64,000 nucleotides of DNA from Massariosphaeria phaeospora (lineage: Eukaryota; Ascomycota; Dothideomycetes; Pleosporales). Within the stretch, counting starts at the first letter, position 1. Every line of letters begins with the position of its first letter. The DNA lies in NCBI GenBank assembly GCA_011032825.1, contig JAADJZ010000007.1:868001-932000 (forward strand). Direction: 5' to 3'. The translations under genes were made by a program, and so were the position numbers. Positions 1-14,100 of this stretch are shown here, piece after piece. Under the pieces are notes generated by a model. It had not been told where the DNA came from. It was given only the letters and a program-made list of their open reading frames with translations, and made no database searches.

Positions 1-3000
1 GTACTTTTTTAAGCTTTTTTACTACTTTTGTAGCAGTTTTAGCTTTCGCGCTTAAAAGCGTTTTTTTAAAAAAATATAAGTGTTTTTTGTAATTTGCGTA
101 GTAAAGTGTTTATTTTATAAATTTAAACAATTTGTTGTTATACGCTAGCTATGCTATTAGTAAAAACTTTATTTAATTAGTTTGTCGTTCGTTGCTGTAT
201 ATCTTTAGATATGTTTTTATAGTTTAATTTGTTTTTTTTGTTTATTTATCTATTTGTAGATAATACGTTGTTAATAGCTTGCGTTTTGTTTTAATTGCAG
301 CTAACAAAGTTGTTTAATAGTTTAATGTAAAAAGCTTGTTTTTGTTATTAATAATTAATTTGAGTATTTTATAGTATTAGATAAGTTGGTTTAAAAAAAT
401 AAATTCTAGTTGTTGCGCAGTATACGTATTCTTAAAAAGTACTATTTTTACGTACTTAGTAAATTAGTTAACTATAACTATAATAGCGTTGTAAGCTATT
501 TTTATAGCAAAGTCTTTTAACAAAAGCAATTTTATTTTAAAATTTATAAAAATGTTAGTTTAAAGCTTGTTTAGTAGTTTTAAAGCTTGCATTTTTTTGT
601 ATTGTACGTAGGTACTATGTTTATTTTTCTAATAGTCTACACATTTTTTAACAATTGCAGTAACTTTGTTTTTTATTCTGCTAAACTTGTAGTTTTGCTT
701 AATAAGTTTTATTATTCGTGTTATTTTAAAGTAACTGTAAACTAGGTTATTGTAATGTTGTTGTATAATTGCTTTTTGCAATTTTTTTAAAACTATAATT
801 GTAGTTTTTAAAAGCACGTTTAACTTTCTAGCTAGTTTTAGTAATTTGTTTTAGTTAACTTTAAGTATTGCGGTGTTAATAATTTTCTTTGTTTTAGCAA
901 TATTATGTTGTTAGCTAAAAGCGTTAGCTTTGCTATTGTTTTTTTTTAGTGTGTACACAATTTTAAACTTATACTAGCCTAGCATTTTTAACTATCTAAC
1001 TTATTTTCAGTTAAGTACTTTAGTAGTTGTAAAATTAACTAAGTTTTTGTAATTTGTAAATATTGTAAGTTTTAAGCAGCTTTTTGCGTAAACTCTTTAA
1101 TACTATAAGTATGCAACAATAGCTAGCAGCTTTTTATTATGCACGTTGTATTATTTTTTAAGTTTTAAAAACTTGCGTAAGTAGTAAGCAATAAAGTGCT
1201 ATTTGTCTTTGTGCAATTAGCTAGCACATTTTTTTAGCGCAAAATCTAACGCGTTAGTTTTAAAGCGTAAAAGTTGTTTTGCTTAAAATATTTAAAAGCA
1301 TAGTAAACTAATACTTGCGTTTTTAAGCTGTTAAAAAGCTTTTTTTACTTTTTTGCTTTATGCGAAGGCTGTATTTTTTCGCGTAAGTTTTGTTAAAAGT
1401 ATAGCAATTTTTAAGTAATTTTTAATAAACTAGCAATTAAAGTTTAAAAACTTTAAAAAAAATTGTATTTCCTTAACGTTTTTAAGTTGTAGCTATTTTT
1501 TAACTACTTTAATTTTGTTTTTGCTTATGCGTACTTCGTTTGCTTTTACTATGTATCTAAAAAATGCAACTTTGCGCTTGTAAAATTTGCACTTTTTTAG
1601 TTTAAGTTAAAAGTTAAACTTGTTAAAGCACTTTAGTACTGTTTTAACATGTTTTACATAGTTCTTTTAAGTTTTAAAATAAATAAAAATGTTGTTTAAA
1701 TAGGCAACAACAAAGATATTTAAGTGCATTTTTAACATATTGTTAATAAGCTCTTAAAAAGTTGCTAAAGCATTTGTAAGCTTAAATAGCATAATAGTGT
1801 ATTTGTAATATTCGTATCTTGTTTAAAACGCTGTTTTTAATTTTTTACTTTTTTTAATTTTAATAAAGTAGTAACTATTTTGTAAGTTAAGCGCTGTAAA
1901 AGCTTTTGCGTAAAATAATTAATCTTGTAATTCTATAATATTTAGTAAAAAGCATTAATTTTTAACTGTAATATTGTTAAGCTTTTAATAGTTAACACAT
2001 AGTCGTAGTACGCTGTTTTTTTTTAGTACAAAAATAATTAAGTATTTTGCAAGTAACTATAATAGTTGTATGTAACTTTTTTTTAAGTTATTTTTAATGT
2101 AATTGCGAAGTGTGCTTAACTTTTTTTTTAATAGTCTATATATTAAGTTAAAAGTTAGTTGTTTTTTTTTTTGTAAAACAATTTTGTAGTTTTAAAGTTT
2201 GTGTTTTAGTAATGCTTTTGCATCTACTACTTTTTAAAAGAAATATTTAAACTTTTTGTACTTGTAAAGTATTTTTAAAAGTGCGCTAATTTTTTTTTTT
2301 GCTTTAACTTGTTAATTTAAAGGCTTTAAGTTAGTATTTGTTAAGTTAAACTTTTGTATTTTAAAGCTGTCTTTTGTTAATGCAATTATGTTAATTGTTT
2401 TTTTATTTGCTATTAAACTTTGCTAATGCGCAGGCATAGTGTTAGAAGCGCTATTCTTGCAACACTCTAGTAAAAGCGTGTTCTTTTTTTAGTTAATTTA
2501 AAAATTGTGCTTTTTTAACTAAAAAAGTTTTAAAATAATGTTGTAAATAGCTAGTTTAAAGACGTTAAAAGCTAACTTTTTTTAGTATTGTTTAATGTGC
2601 AATAGTACGTTACTTATTTTGTATGTAACTACTAGTTGCGCTTGTATAAGCTATTTGTTAGCACTAGCAAGTAAATAAAGCTGTTGTTTTTTTAGTAAGT
2701 GTAAACTAGCTACAAACACTACTTAAGTAAAAACAAAGTTATTTTAAGCTTTTGTATTAATTAAGGCTTTTATTAAGTAATTGTTAAGCTTTACTAAAAG
2801 CTTAATTTGTTTTGCTAAGTTAATTACGTTAATTTGTCTAACTTCAAAGTTAAGCGTTGCTAGCTTAAAAAAAACTTTGTACTAAATTTATTAGCTTTTT
2901 TAAAAGTCTAATGCTGTGCGTAGTTAAAGTGTAAGTAAGTTTGCTATTAAGCTTAAGTGCAGTTGTTGTTTACAAGTATTTACATTGCAAGTAGTTTTAC

Positions 3001-5086
3001 TAAGTTTTTTTTTTTAAAAAAGTGTAGTATGTTGCGTTTGTTTTATAAATAGTATTTGCAAGTATTGTTTTTGCAGTTAAACTACTTTTAAAAGCAGAAT
3101 TAGTTTTTTTTTTAAAAAAACTATTTCGTGCTTTGCTTATTTAAGTAGTAAGTAAAATAGTAGTTGTAAAAGCACACTGTCTATAACATTTTTGCGTATT
3201 TTAAATTTTAGTAGTTTAAGTAGTACTATAGTTTGTAAGAGTTCGCGTTTTTGCAGTTACTTTTAAAGCTTTGTTAAAATTTTCTCGCAGCTTTATCGTG
3301 CTAGTGTTTTTTAGTAGCTAATTTGTTTAGATCTAAAAGTAAAATGTTTTTTTTAAAGCGTTTTGTTTTTTTAAGCTTTTAATAAATTTCTTGTTTGTTT
3401 TTTTTTGTAAGCTATTAGTTAAGCTTGTTAAAATATCTTTACACTACTTTGTTGTAATTAGGTACATCGTTTTAAAGTAAAGTATTAGATTAATAGATTC
3501 TTTGTACTTGTTTTTTTTTAATAATCTAGTTTTAATGTTTTGTAGTATTTAGTAAGTTTAGTTGCTTATTTAGTAACTTGTATTTTTTGTTTATTAAAAA
3601 GTTAGTATTGTTACAAAGTAGTTTTTTTTTAGCTAAACTTATTTCTTTAAGCAACTATTCTCTTTAACTTTTAACATTTATAAAAGTAATTACTTTTTAT
3701 TTTTTATTAATACTACTCGTAGCATTAGACAGTACGTTTAACTATTAAACAACTTTGTTCTTTTAGTAACAGTTGCTAAAAATGTAGCTTAGCTTGCTAC
3801 AATTATAGCAAGTTTTTATTTTCTTGCTATACTTTAATTGTTTGTTAATTAGATTGCTTTTGTTAAAATTGTTAAAGTGCATAAGTTTGTAACTTTAAGC
3901 TAAGTTGTATACGCTTGCTAAACGCAAGTGTTAAGTTTGTACTTAACGCTAGCTAGTGTTAAGTGTATAACTTTTATTGCTTTTTAGTACGTAAAACTTT
4001 GCTTTAGCTTGCATTTTAATTGCAAGTTCGTACAACTTATTATTAAAGCAAATTAATTTTTTAATTAAGTTGTTTAAAGTGTTTGTAGCTGCTTTAGAGC
4101 GCATTAGTTTTGTTTTAATATTATTTTTTAGCTTTTGCTTGTACATGCGCATAAGTGCTTTGTTGTTCTAGTTAGTTAAAATAGAGTACTGTTAAAATAG
4201 GTTAGCGTAGTTTTTAGCTAACTTAGTTTAGCGCATTTGTTAAATAGTTTTTTTTACAATAGCGAGTTTGTTAGCAATTGCGTAAAATTGTTGCAGCTTG
4301 TTTTTAAATACAGCGCAATTTTTAAACATGCGTGTAATTATGTCTTTGTCGTTGTTGCTATCTAAATACTTTTTTAAGTAAAGTTAAACTTACTTAAAAG
4401 CTATTTTTTTTATATAAAAAGCTATTAAAGATGCTTTGTTAACGTCGTTAACATAGTTATCTTTAAACTTAAAGAAAAAGTTAAACTAAAGTAACTAGTT
4501 TTTTAGCTTCAAGCGATTTTTATAGTAAAAGTTAAGCTTCGCTACTTTCGTACCGCTAGTGCGAGTATAAAAAAAAGTAGTTATTAAAGTATTACTTATT
4601 TTAAAAGTTTTTAATATGTAAAGGCTAAGCAAACTTAAAAAAGTCGTTTATTAAGCTTAAGTTAGTTTTTAGGAATTAAGTAAGTTTAATAGACTAAAAA
4701 AGTTGTATAGCGTTTAATACTAAGGCAGTAGCAAGCTTCGTTTTGCAAAGAGTATAAAAGTTAAAGTAAAAGTTAACTTAAGTAATTAAAATTAAAGACA
4801 ATAAGCTATAAAAGTTTATTGTTTTAACTATATACGTAAGCGTGCTTTGTATAATCTCTTTACTCTCGCAAAGCTAGTAAATTAATAAAAGCACTTTAAT
4901 TTTTGCTCTTAAGGTGCTATAGAAAGCGTAAGATTAAAAAGAGCATATAAAAAAGCTATGTTGTCGAAAAAAGTTCTTAGCTTACGTGCTAAGTTTACTT
5001 GAGGTATAGCCGTGCTTTGTTACTTTAAGCGCTAAAGTAAAAGCATTTTTTTCTTTTAGCAGCTTAGCGGATTATTAATCGTAACA
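1..5086 (-). mobile_element. Ty3/Gypsy family A retrotransposon, minus copy, truncated by window edge, RIP-degenerate
   Basis: The reverse complement of 1-5086 matches 8359-9490 joined to 16670-20640 along its length, so this is a second copy of the family A element in the opposite orientation. Reading leftward it begins with the LTR at 4618-5086. The internal part then covers the gag zinc-knuckle region, protease, reverse transcriptase and the start of integrase; the 3' end lies outside the window. The integrase zinc-binding fragment at 629-817 is nearly identical to the one at 19819-20007. No long reading frame survives: TAG and TAA occur throughout where Trp and Gln codons are expected. 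Unlike the plus copy, this copy is not interrupted near 3950, so it preserves the empty target site of element B. Seen: the inverted identity and the stops. Inferred: RIP as the cause. Confidence 0.9.
4618..5086 (-). repeat. LTR of family A, minus copy (5' LTR)
   Basis: A block of 469 bp, reverse complementary to 8359-8832 and 21643-22113. It starts TGTA and ends AACA on the plus strand, so it has the TG...CA termini expected of an LTR. The family A internal sequence follows on its left, which makes it the 5' LTR of a leftward element. Confidence 0.88.
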
Positions 5087-8000
5087 ACAACATGTTAATA
5101 GTAGAATTAAAGTATTTTCGCAAATACGTAGACGAGTACTTTAATAGAAAATAAATAAAGCGCTTAAAGTCTTTAGCTAGTGCGCTAATTCTCTTTGCAA
5201 AGAAAAAAAATAGTACTTTAAAACTTTGCGTTAACTATCGAAGCTTTAACAAAATTACAATTAAGAATTGTTATTCTTTGCTTTTTATTGCAAAGTTCTT
5301 AGAGAAGTTAGCTAAAGCGAAAGTTTACACTAAGCTTAACATTCGTAAAGCCTATTACAAAATTCAAATTAAAAAAAGAAACAAATAGAAAATAGCTTTT
5401 AGAACTCGATATAGTTATTTTGAGTATCTTGTTATGCTATTTGGTTTTACAAATGCTTTTGCAGCATTCTAAGCCTACATTAACTAAGCTTTCGCTAAGT
5501 TAGTTAACGTAACTTGCATTGTGTACTTTAACGATATTCTAGTATTTTCTAATATAAAAAAGGCTTATGTAGGCTAGGTTAAAAAAGTCTTTTAACGTTT
5601 GCGTAAAGCAAAGCTATACTTAAAGCTTAGTAAGTGCGAGTAGCACATACGGCAAACAAAGTACCTAGATTACATTGTATACTTAGAAAAAGTTAAAATA
5701 AACCTAAAACGAATTAGAACGATTTAGAAGTAGCTAATGCCAAACATAGTTTGAAATATTCAAGTATTTATAAGCTTTATAAACTATTATTAGCGCTTTA
5801 TTGCTAGGTTCTCTAAGCTTGCTCTACTATTAACTAAACTAACCTAGAAAAAGCTAGAAGCGGCTCGAAGCGAGCACGCCTAAAGAAAAGAAAAAAGCTA
5901 GCGAATTAACTTTAGAACTAAAGCTAAGAAAGCGTTTAGAAAACTTAAAAGTGCTTTTCTTAATGTTTTTATTCTAGCTTACTATAAAGCAGAATAGCTT
6001 ACAAAGCTCGAAACTAACGCTTCTAAAAGCGCTATTAGTAGAATTCTAAGCTAGAAAGTTTCTAATAGTAAAAACAGCGAAAAAAGTGCGCATTAGCGCT
6101 TAATTAGTTTCTTCTCGCAGAAAATAGACAAGGCGAAGTACAATTACGATACTTATAATAAAAAGTTGTTAGCAATTAACAAAAGTTTGTTACACTTTTG
6201 CTATTTTCTTTTAGGTATTTCGTTTAATCTCTATATAAACTACAATAACCTACGATAGTTTATAAAAACAAAAACTTTAAATTATTATTAAGTTTGCGCT
6301 TACGAAAAGTTAATAGAGTACAACTTTGTTATAATTTATTAACCTAAAAAGACAAATCTAGCTAATAGCTTTTTTTAACGACTAGACTACATGAAGAAAG
6401 CCTATGCTTCTGCGCAAAAAAGCAATAAAATCTACGTAGATTTATTACGAGCTTTAATAACTTGTAGTGTTTATAGTAAGCTCGCTCTAGTAGCAGCAAT
6501 TACAAGATTAGCTAGCTAACTTGCAAAAGAACCAAGCTTACTAACTTTTCTAAAGAAAATAAAAGCTTTAGACTTAAAAATGCACATTGAAAAAGAACTA
6601 ACCTAAGCACTCTAGCTTAAGCTCTTAAAGAATAAAGTTCTTTTAAGTAATCTAGCAGGCAATTCTGCAAACTTCTTAGACTTTAACTTAGAAAACGAGT
6701 TTAGACTAGTAAAGCCTATAGTAGCCTAGAATAGACTAGAACTAGCTATAACAAAGTAGTTAAATAAAATTTACTTTAATACAACGAAAGAGAAAGCAAA
6801 GGCTTTCTAGAAATGTTATAACAGCTCGATAGCTAGCTACTTCGGCGTTAAAAAAACTTTAGAAAAAGTTAAACGCCGATACGAGTAAAAAGAAATAAAG
6901 AAAAACGTTAAAAAGTACTACAACGACTGTTTAAAGTGTTGCAAATTAGTAGCAGCTAGACATAGCTTTTACAAACTTTTTATACTTTTGCTAGCGCCTA
7001 ATAGCTTGTAGTGTAATGTTACAATAGACTTTATTACAAAACTTTTACTATTAAAGTATATAAAGCAAGTATACAACTTTATTTTCGTTGTAGTAAACTA
7101 CTTAACTAAAATAGCTTACTATATTCTAGCTCGCGCTAACTAGACAGCAAAAAACTTTGCAATAGTTTAAATAAAGAAAATCGTAAAACTTTACAGCGTT
7201 TCAAAGAATGTTATTTTAGACTAAAGTTTTATTATAAACTCAAAGTTCTAGAACAGCTTCTGCTACTATCTTAGCTTAATAAGCGTTCTCTTTTTTGCTT
7301 ATTACTTTCAAACAAATAGTTAAACTAAAAAATAAAATTAAACGCTAGAATAGTACTTTCGATGTTACTATTGCTTTGAACAAGACAATTGAACTATGTA
7401 GCTGCTAGTAGCGAAGTTCGCGTACAACAATAGCTAATACGTAACTATAAAAATTACTTTTTTTGTAGCGTACTACAAAGCGTTTCTAAAAGCTTTAGAT
7501 TAGCTTGAAATGCTTTTTAGTAATAAACAGTTGTTTATAAAAACAAGCATAGTAGCCTACATAATTACTTTTTAAGCTAAATGCTAGCGCAAGATTAAAG
7601 CTGCAAACGCTTATTAGAAAAAGTATTTTAACAAGCGTAGAAAGTACATCTTGCTAAAGCAAAGTAACTAGGTGCTAATTTTAAACTGCTACATAAAATC
7701 TACTAGGCTAAAGAAAAAGCTTAACTAGAAGTACGTAGAGCTAGGCACTATTGTAAACTAAATTAGCACTAACGCGTACCAAGTAAACTTTTTTAAACTA
7801 AAAAGTGTTTATTTAGTTTTTTACGTATTCTTGTTGGAACTTTACAACTAGAAAAAGTTAATACTCTTTTAAAGCAAGCTTTTAGTAGATACTTTGCGCA
7901 CTTTTAAAAACAACGTGTACTACGTTGAAAAAGTGCTTAATAAAAAAAAATCTTCGGTTAGCACCTAGAAGTACCTCGTTAAATAAAAAAAATACTTAAA

Positions 8001-8358
8001 CAATAAGAACTTTTAGAAACTTAAGCTAAATATAAGTGCAAATGCACTTAACAATTTTTAAAACAAAAAAAATATTTGTAGCAATAAAAATAAAAAACGC
8101 ACTTTAAGCAATGTGCTTTTAAAAGAGAAATAGTTAACACGTTTTACTTTGCTACTTAACGCATAGTCGGCATTAAGATTTTTAAAAAATTTGAGATTTT
8201 CTAAGTTACGAACTTTTTTGAAAGAAATAATATATTATTTTACTATTTTAAGGCATAGCGTTAAGAGAGCTACTTTGTGCTATTATAAGCTAGTATAGCA
8301 CACTTTATAGCAAAGAAAAACAAAGTAAGTTTTAGAAATGTATGCATAACTATGCTAC
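5087..8358 (+). mobile_element. Ty3/Gypsy chromovirus relic C (pol half)
   Basis: One plus-strand frame, broken by many TAG codons, reads as a chromovirus polyprotein from the start of reverse transcriptase. Visible parts are a decayed RT core (about 5200-5560, with the YxDD box read as YFND near 5525), RNase H (about 5990-6260), integrase with its zinc-binding Cys pair (about 6780-7600) and a chromodomain (about 7918-8062, with the YLVK core). The gag-protease half is missing because the minus copy of A abuts at 5087. The sequence from about 8063 to 8358 looks non-coding. This element is less AT-rich than A, with more GA and TC retained. It belongs to a different lineage from A and B, judging from its RT and chromodomain wording. 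Confidence 0.85.
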
Positions 8359-8832
8359 TATTACAATCAACAATCCGCTAAGCTGCTAAGAAAAGAAAAT
8401 GCTTTTACTTTAGCGTTTAAAGTAATAGAGCACGACTATACTTTAGGTAAGCTTAGCGCGTAAGCTAGGAACTTTTCTTAACAACATAGCTTTTTTATAT
8501 ACTTTTACTAATCTCGTGCTCTTTGTAGCACCTCAAGAGCAAAAGATTAAAAGTGCTTTTATTAATTTAACGGCTTTGCGAGAGTAAGAAAATTATGCAA
8601 AGCACGCTTACGTATATAGTCAAAACAATAAACTTTTATAGCTTATTGTTTTTAATTTTATAATTAACAAGTTAACTTTTACTTTAACTTTTATACTTTT
8701 TGCAAAACGAAGCTTGCTACTGCCTTAGTATTAAACGTTTTACAACTTTTTTTATTTTATTAAACTTACTTATTCTCTAAAAACTAACTTAAGCTTAATA
8801 AACAACTTTTTTAAGTTTGCTTAGCTTTTACA
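8359..8832 (+). repeat. 5' LTR of family A, plus copy
   Basis: 474 bp, closely similar to 21643-22113 and inverted relative to 4618-5086. The expected first bases TG read TA here, a G-to-A transition; it ends in ACA. The internal sequence that follows (8833 onward) matches the reverse complement of the bases left of 4618. Confidence 0.87.
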
Positions 8833-9490
8833 TATTAAAAACTTTTAAAATAAGTAATACTTTAATAACTACTTTTTTTTATACTTGCACTAGCGGTACA
8901 AAAGTAGCGAAGCTTAACTTTTACTATAAAAATCGCTTAAAGCTAAAAAACTAGTTACTCTAGTTTAACTTTTTTTTTAAGTTTAAAAATAACTACGTTA
9001 ACAATATTAACAAGGCATTTTTAATAGCTTTTTACATAAAAAAAACAGCTTTTAAGTAAGTTTAACTTTACTTAAAAAAGTACTTAAATAGCGATAACAA
9101 CGAAAATATAATTACACGCATGTTTAAAAATTGCGCTGTGTTTAAAAACAAGCTGCAACAATTTTACGCAATTGCTAATAAACTTGCTATTGTAAAAAAA
9201 ACTATTTAACAAATGCAACAAACTAAGTTAGTTAAAAACTACGCTAACCTATTTTAATAGTACTTTATTTAAACTAACTAAAACGACAAAGCACTTATAC
9301 GCATGTACAAGCAAAAGCTAAAAAATAACGTTAAAGCAAAACTAATGCGCTTCAAAGCAGCTACAGACACTTTAAACAACTTAATTAAAAATTTATTTAC
9401 TTTAACAACAAGTTGTACAAACTCGCAATTAAAATGCAAGCTAAAGCAAAGTTTTACGTACTAAAGAGCAATAAAAGTTATACACTTAAC

Positions 9491-10001
9491 TGTTACAAAC
9501 AAAGACGATACTAGGTATCGTAGACTAAGCAACGACGTAGAAAAGTTGTTAGAGCTTGTAGGTTTGCAAAACGAAAGTACAGCAACGCGCGAAGTAGAAT
9601 TAAGTTAGCAAAAGTTACGTAATGCGCTACGTGCGCTACAAAGCAATACAAGATTTTAGCACGTAGCATACTAAGCAGCAGTTGCTACGGGCGCTACGAA
9701 CGCTACGGCGTAGCAAAACGTAGCAAGCAAAGCAAAACGCTTTTAGCAAAGAATTATAGAACTATATAGATTAGCAGAACTTTTTTTATAATTTAAATTC
9801 TTTGTAGTTAACTTTTTTAAGTACATTTTATACATAGATTAGATCTATAGGCAACAGATTGTTACTTTGTTATTCTATTTAAAATAAAATTAAGATTGTT
9901 TTTTTTGTTGTTATTAAGCTTTTTGAACATAGAACAATCCCTTAAGCAGAATCTCTAAGTTCAATCAAAATTACCTTTAGTAAAAGAAACTCTTAATAAC
10001 A
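9491..10001 (+). repeat. 5' LTR of element B
   Basis: 511 bp, TGTTAC...AACA, aligned end to end with 16155-16664. It contains a dense cluster of GCTAC/GTAGC pentamers (about 9624-9725: five direct and three inverted copies) that is conserved in the other LTR. The cluster is CpG-bearing and comparatively unmutated. Confidence 0.92.
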
Positions 10002-11199
10002 CGTTAACTACTTTAGGTTTAAAACTAAAACAATATAGTAATACTTACGAGCTTACGCACAACAAGCAGTAGCGTTACTACACTTACAACGAACCTAGCA
10101 ACTGTAATAGCAAAGCAAGCTAATTAGATACAGTAGCAAGTAGAATAAATTTAAAAACTGCTAGCAGCAGTTACAAAGCTCTAAAGTAAAACAAAAAAAA
10201 AGTTAGCAAAAGCACTCTCCCTAGAGAAATATAGCAAAGAAAAAAAAAACTTAAAACTTTTTTTTACTAACGTAGACTTTTACTGCTGTTATTATAGCAA
10301 CAGCTTTTACACAGATTAAAACAAAATTCTAGCAGCTAGAATGCACATGAAAGACAACGCAGCAAAATAGTTTTAGTTATACGCTAAAAACTACGTTACG
10401 CACGTAAAAAACGTAAAGAAAATAAAGCAAAACACAAAGCGCATTTTTAAAAACTAAAAATTGTTTAAACAAAAACTGCATACAATTTACAGCAAAGTAA
10501 ACAAAACACAGCAAGCAATAAATTAACTTAAACTACTTAAACAAAAAAGCTTAGCTAGCGAATACACAATTAAATTTAAAAAAATTCAAGCTAAAGTAGA
10601 CAATGTAAAAGAACGCAGCTTATGCAAGTTTTACTACGCAAAGTTAAAAAAACACGTAAAAAATAAAATTAGTTAAAACAAAAAACTAAAAAAACTCAAC
10701 GAGTTGATTAAAACTGCGGTACAAATTAACAACTAACTATAGCAACAATAGTAGAAACGCAAGTTTACTATCAAACTATACATACGCCTAGTAGCTACAA
10801 TTAAAAAAACCTATTACTACGACTTAATAAATATTAACAGCGTTAAACGAATTTAGAACGACAAACTACTACAAAAGCAGTTTAATAAAAAAAACGCTAC
10901 CTTAACAAAGCAAAACTCTAAAAACAGTTTATCTAAAGAAAAACGCTAGAGGCGTTACAATAATAAAGTATGTTTTTAATGCAGCAAAAACAAATACTTT
11001 TGCAGAAACTGCTTAGAAATACTACAGAAAGTAGCAAGCGCGCAAGCTGCTACTATTGCTATAGTCTAACTACAACAAGTAGCTACACTATATTCAAGAA
11101 TCTACGAAAAACTAGAAAGCAAGTAAGTTAAAGTTAAAAACTTAATAGCAAAGAAATTGTTAGACTAGAAAACAAAACCTGCCTATCTACAAGCAAAAG

Positions 11200-14100
11200 A
11201 AATTACAAATTAACTTTAAAATTACAAGTGCTAGATATGCGGTAGAACTACCTACATTGCCTAGTACTACGACTAATAGTTTAAAAAACTACAAATTAAA
11301 AAACTACAAAAATAGAAAGCTGCAAAAGTAGCAATAGCACAACAAAAGCTAACAAAAAAGAAAATAAAGTTCGCTAATTAGAACAATTACAGAAACCTGT
11401 TCTAGCACTAGTGCAACGAGAAAAACTGCATGTACTACGCAGACAATAAAATTTTTACGCAACAATAGCTAAAATTACTATTACACGTTTTACTCAAAGA
11501 TAGCGAATGTACAGTAACAAAATGTTACGTACACAATTATAACAATTAGTTTAAAAACTACAGCAAAAGCTGCGCATAGGTATAGTGCTACGACAAAAAG
11601 TGTTAAACACACTAGTCTAGGAAGCATATTACAAAATAGTAGCTTATAAGTCTAAAAAACAAGGACTACTTAGAATGCAACAACAAATTATGCATAGAAA
11701 ACTACGATACGTGCTAAGCAGCACGCTAGCTTTTTTGCACTTAAAAATACGCGATCTATTAGCTATAAAAATACGCGACTAGATAGAATTTTAAAAATTA
11801 AAACTACAGCAAACACTTACAGCTATAAAAATGTTTTATTAACTAATGCAATTACTACAAGCAGTAAGACATTTTAAAAAAACAAGTTTTAAAAGCTTTT
11901 TTAGCAAAAAACTAGCAAGCTACTAGACTTACAGTTAGAATAGTATAAGTGCTTTTAGCACAACTATACGAAGCGTACAAAAAACGCAACTAAAATAAAA
12001 TTATATAAAAGTAAAAGCGAAAGTTGTAAGCTAAAAGCTTACTACACTACTTAATAGCAAAGCTGCTTAAACATTAGTCTCTTTAAAATAAATAAAAAAA
12101 AACAAAATACTTTATTAAATTAAGAATTAACTAATACGAATAGTGTTAGCTAACGGACAACTACTAAAATATAGAAACAGTTTAATCAACTTAAAAACTT
12201 AGAAAGTTGAGTTAAAAATTGCGAGCATTAAGCACTAACAGTGTATTAATATTATAAACTTTAAAAGTTTTAACATGTATATTAAGTACAACTAGCTACA
12301 AAAACACAACTTTGATATTAATTAAAAAAACGAAACAATACGCAGCTGAAGGCTTAGAAAGAAAGTTGCTGTAGTACAACAAAACAAATCAACAATTTAG
12401 AGCTTACCTAAAATTAAAAGAATTAGTCTAATTTTACTCTACAAAATCGCGAGAATCTGTAGAAAAAACTCTTAGCAAATAAGCGTTATATAGATACAAC
12501 AAGTCGCGCTTTTAAAAGCAAGCAAACCACAATTCAACCTCTTTAAAAAACAAAAAAAAGAGTTTAAAAACTTCTCTACTAAATACTAAGCAAAGTTTAA
12601 AAGTTTTTTTAAAAAAAACAAAAAGCACAACTTAGCAAACTACTAAAAATAGAATTACAAAATTATCCTTAAAAAAAGAACAAAACTGCAACTAAAACTA
12701 ATGTATTCTTTAACTTACGACTAGCAAAAAAAATTAAAGAAATACATTTAAAGAAATATCTAGCAAGAATATATACAACTAAGCGAAAGCTTAATAGCTT
12801 CGCTAATATTATTTGTACTTAAGAAAAACAAGGAATTAAGACTATGCGTAGATTTTTGACATCTCAACAACGTTACACAAAAAAACAAATACTTACTACC
12901 GCTTATTTAAAAGCTTATAAATTAACTTTAAAAAGTAAAATAAATTACAAAACTTAACGTACGAGACGGATACTATTGCATTAAAATTGCAAAAAAGCAC
13001 GAATAGATAACAGCTTTTAAAACTAAATATAAACTCTATAAGTACTAAGTTATGCTATTTAAATTAACTAATGCCTTAGCTACGTTTTAAGCCTTAATTA
13101 ACAAAGTACTATACAAATACTTAGACATTTTTGTTACAGCGTACTTAAACAACGTATTAATATACTCTAAAGAAACGTTCGAGAAACATTAGAAACATGT
13201 TAAAAAAGTGCTAAAAAAAATAAAGCAGTACTAGCTACTACTTTACTTAAAAAAGTGTAAATTTCACGTTACAAAAACTAGCTATCTAAGATTTATTATT
13301 TTAAGAGAAAGTATGTTTATAGACTCAAAGAAAATTCAAACTGTACAGAAATAGCTAACTCTTAAAATAGTAAAAAACGTGCAGTTTTTCTTAAAATTTG
13401 CTAACTTCTATTAAAAGTTTATTAAAAATTACTTTAAAACTACGACCCTACTCTTAAAAGTTACTAAAAAAAATAAAAAGTTTAAATAAATAAAAACATA
13501 GAAATAGGCGTTTTAAGAACTTAAAAGAAAGTTTACTACAGCACTAATGCTACAAATGTACAACTTAAAAAAGAAAACTTAAGTAAAAACTAATGCTTTA
13601 GACTACGCATTAAGAGCAATACTCTTACAATAATGCAACGACAGAAAATAAAAACTAGTGTTTTACTATTTTAAAAAGTTCTTAAGAGCAGAACTTAACT
13701 ACAACGTTTACAATAAAGAGCTATTAGCAATAATAAACGCTTTTAAATAGTAAAAAGCATAGCTAAAAAGAGCAAGGCATTAAGTACAAGTGTACTTAGA
13801 TTATTAAAACCTCACTAGCTTTACTATAACTAAGAAATTAAATTAACAACAAGTTAAATAGGCTAAATTTATAGCAGATTACAATATCAAAATTTACTAT
13901 TGCAAAAAAACTAACAACGAAGCCGCAGACGCGCTTAGTTGAAAATTAGATTTTATAAAAACTAACAAACTAGTTACGTACAACTTAGTATTACAACGGA
14001 ACTTAAACAAAACTTTCAAATACAACTAACTACAATTAGCTAAAATAGCTAAAATTACAAGCATTAAAAAAAGAATGCACTAAAAATAAAGTAAAAACAA

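Noticed and set aside
629..817. 62-codon open stretch, repeated at 19819-20007
   Set aside because: Not an independent gene: it is the zinc-binding part of the family A integrase in the two inverted copies.
3949..4152. 67-codon lysine-rich open stretch on minus
   Set aside because: It belongs to the gag region of family A; the plus copy at about 9300-9490 contains the same sequence with a broken frame.
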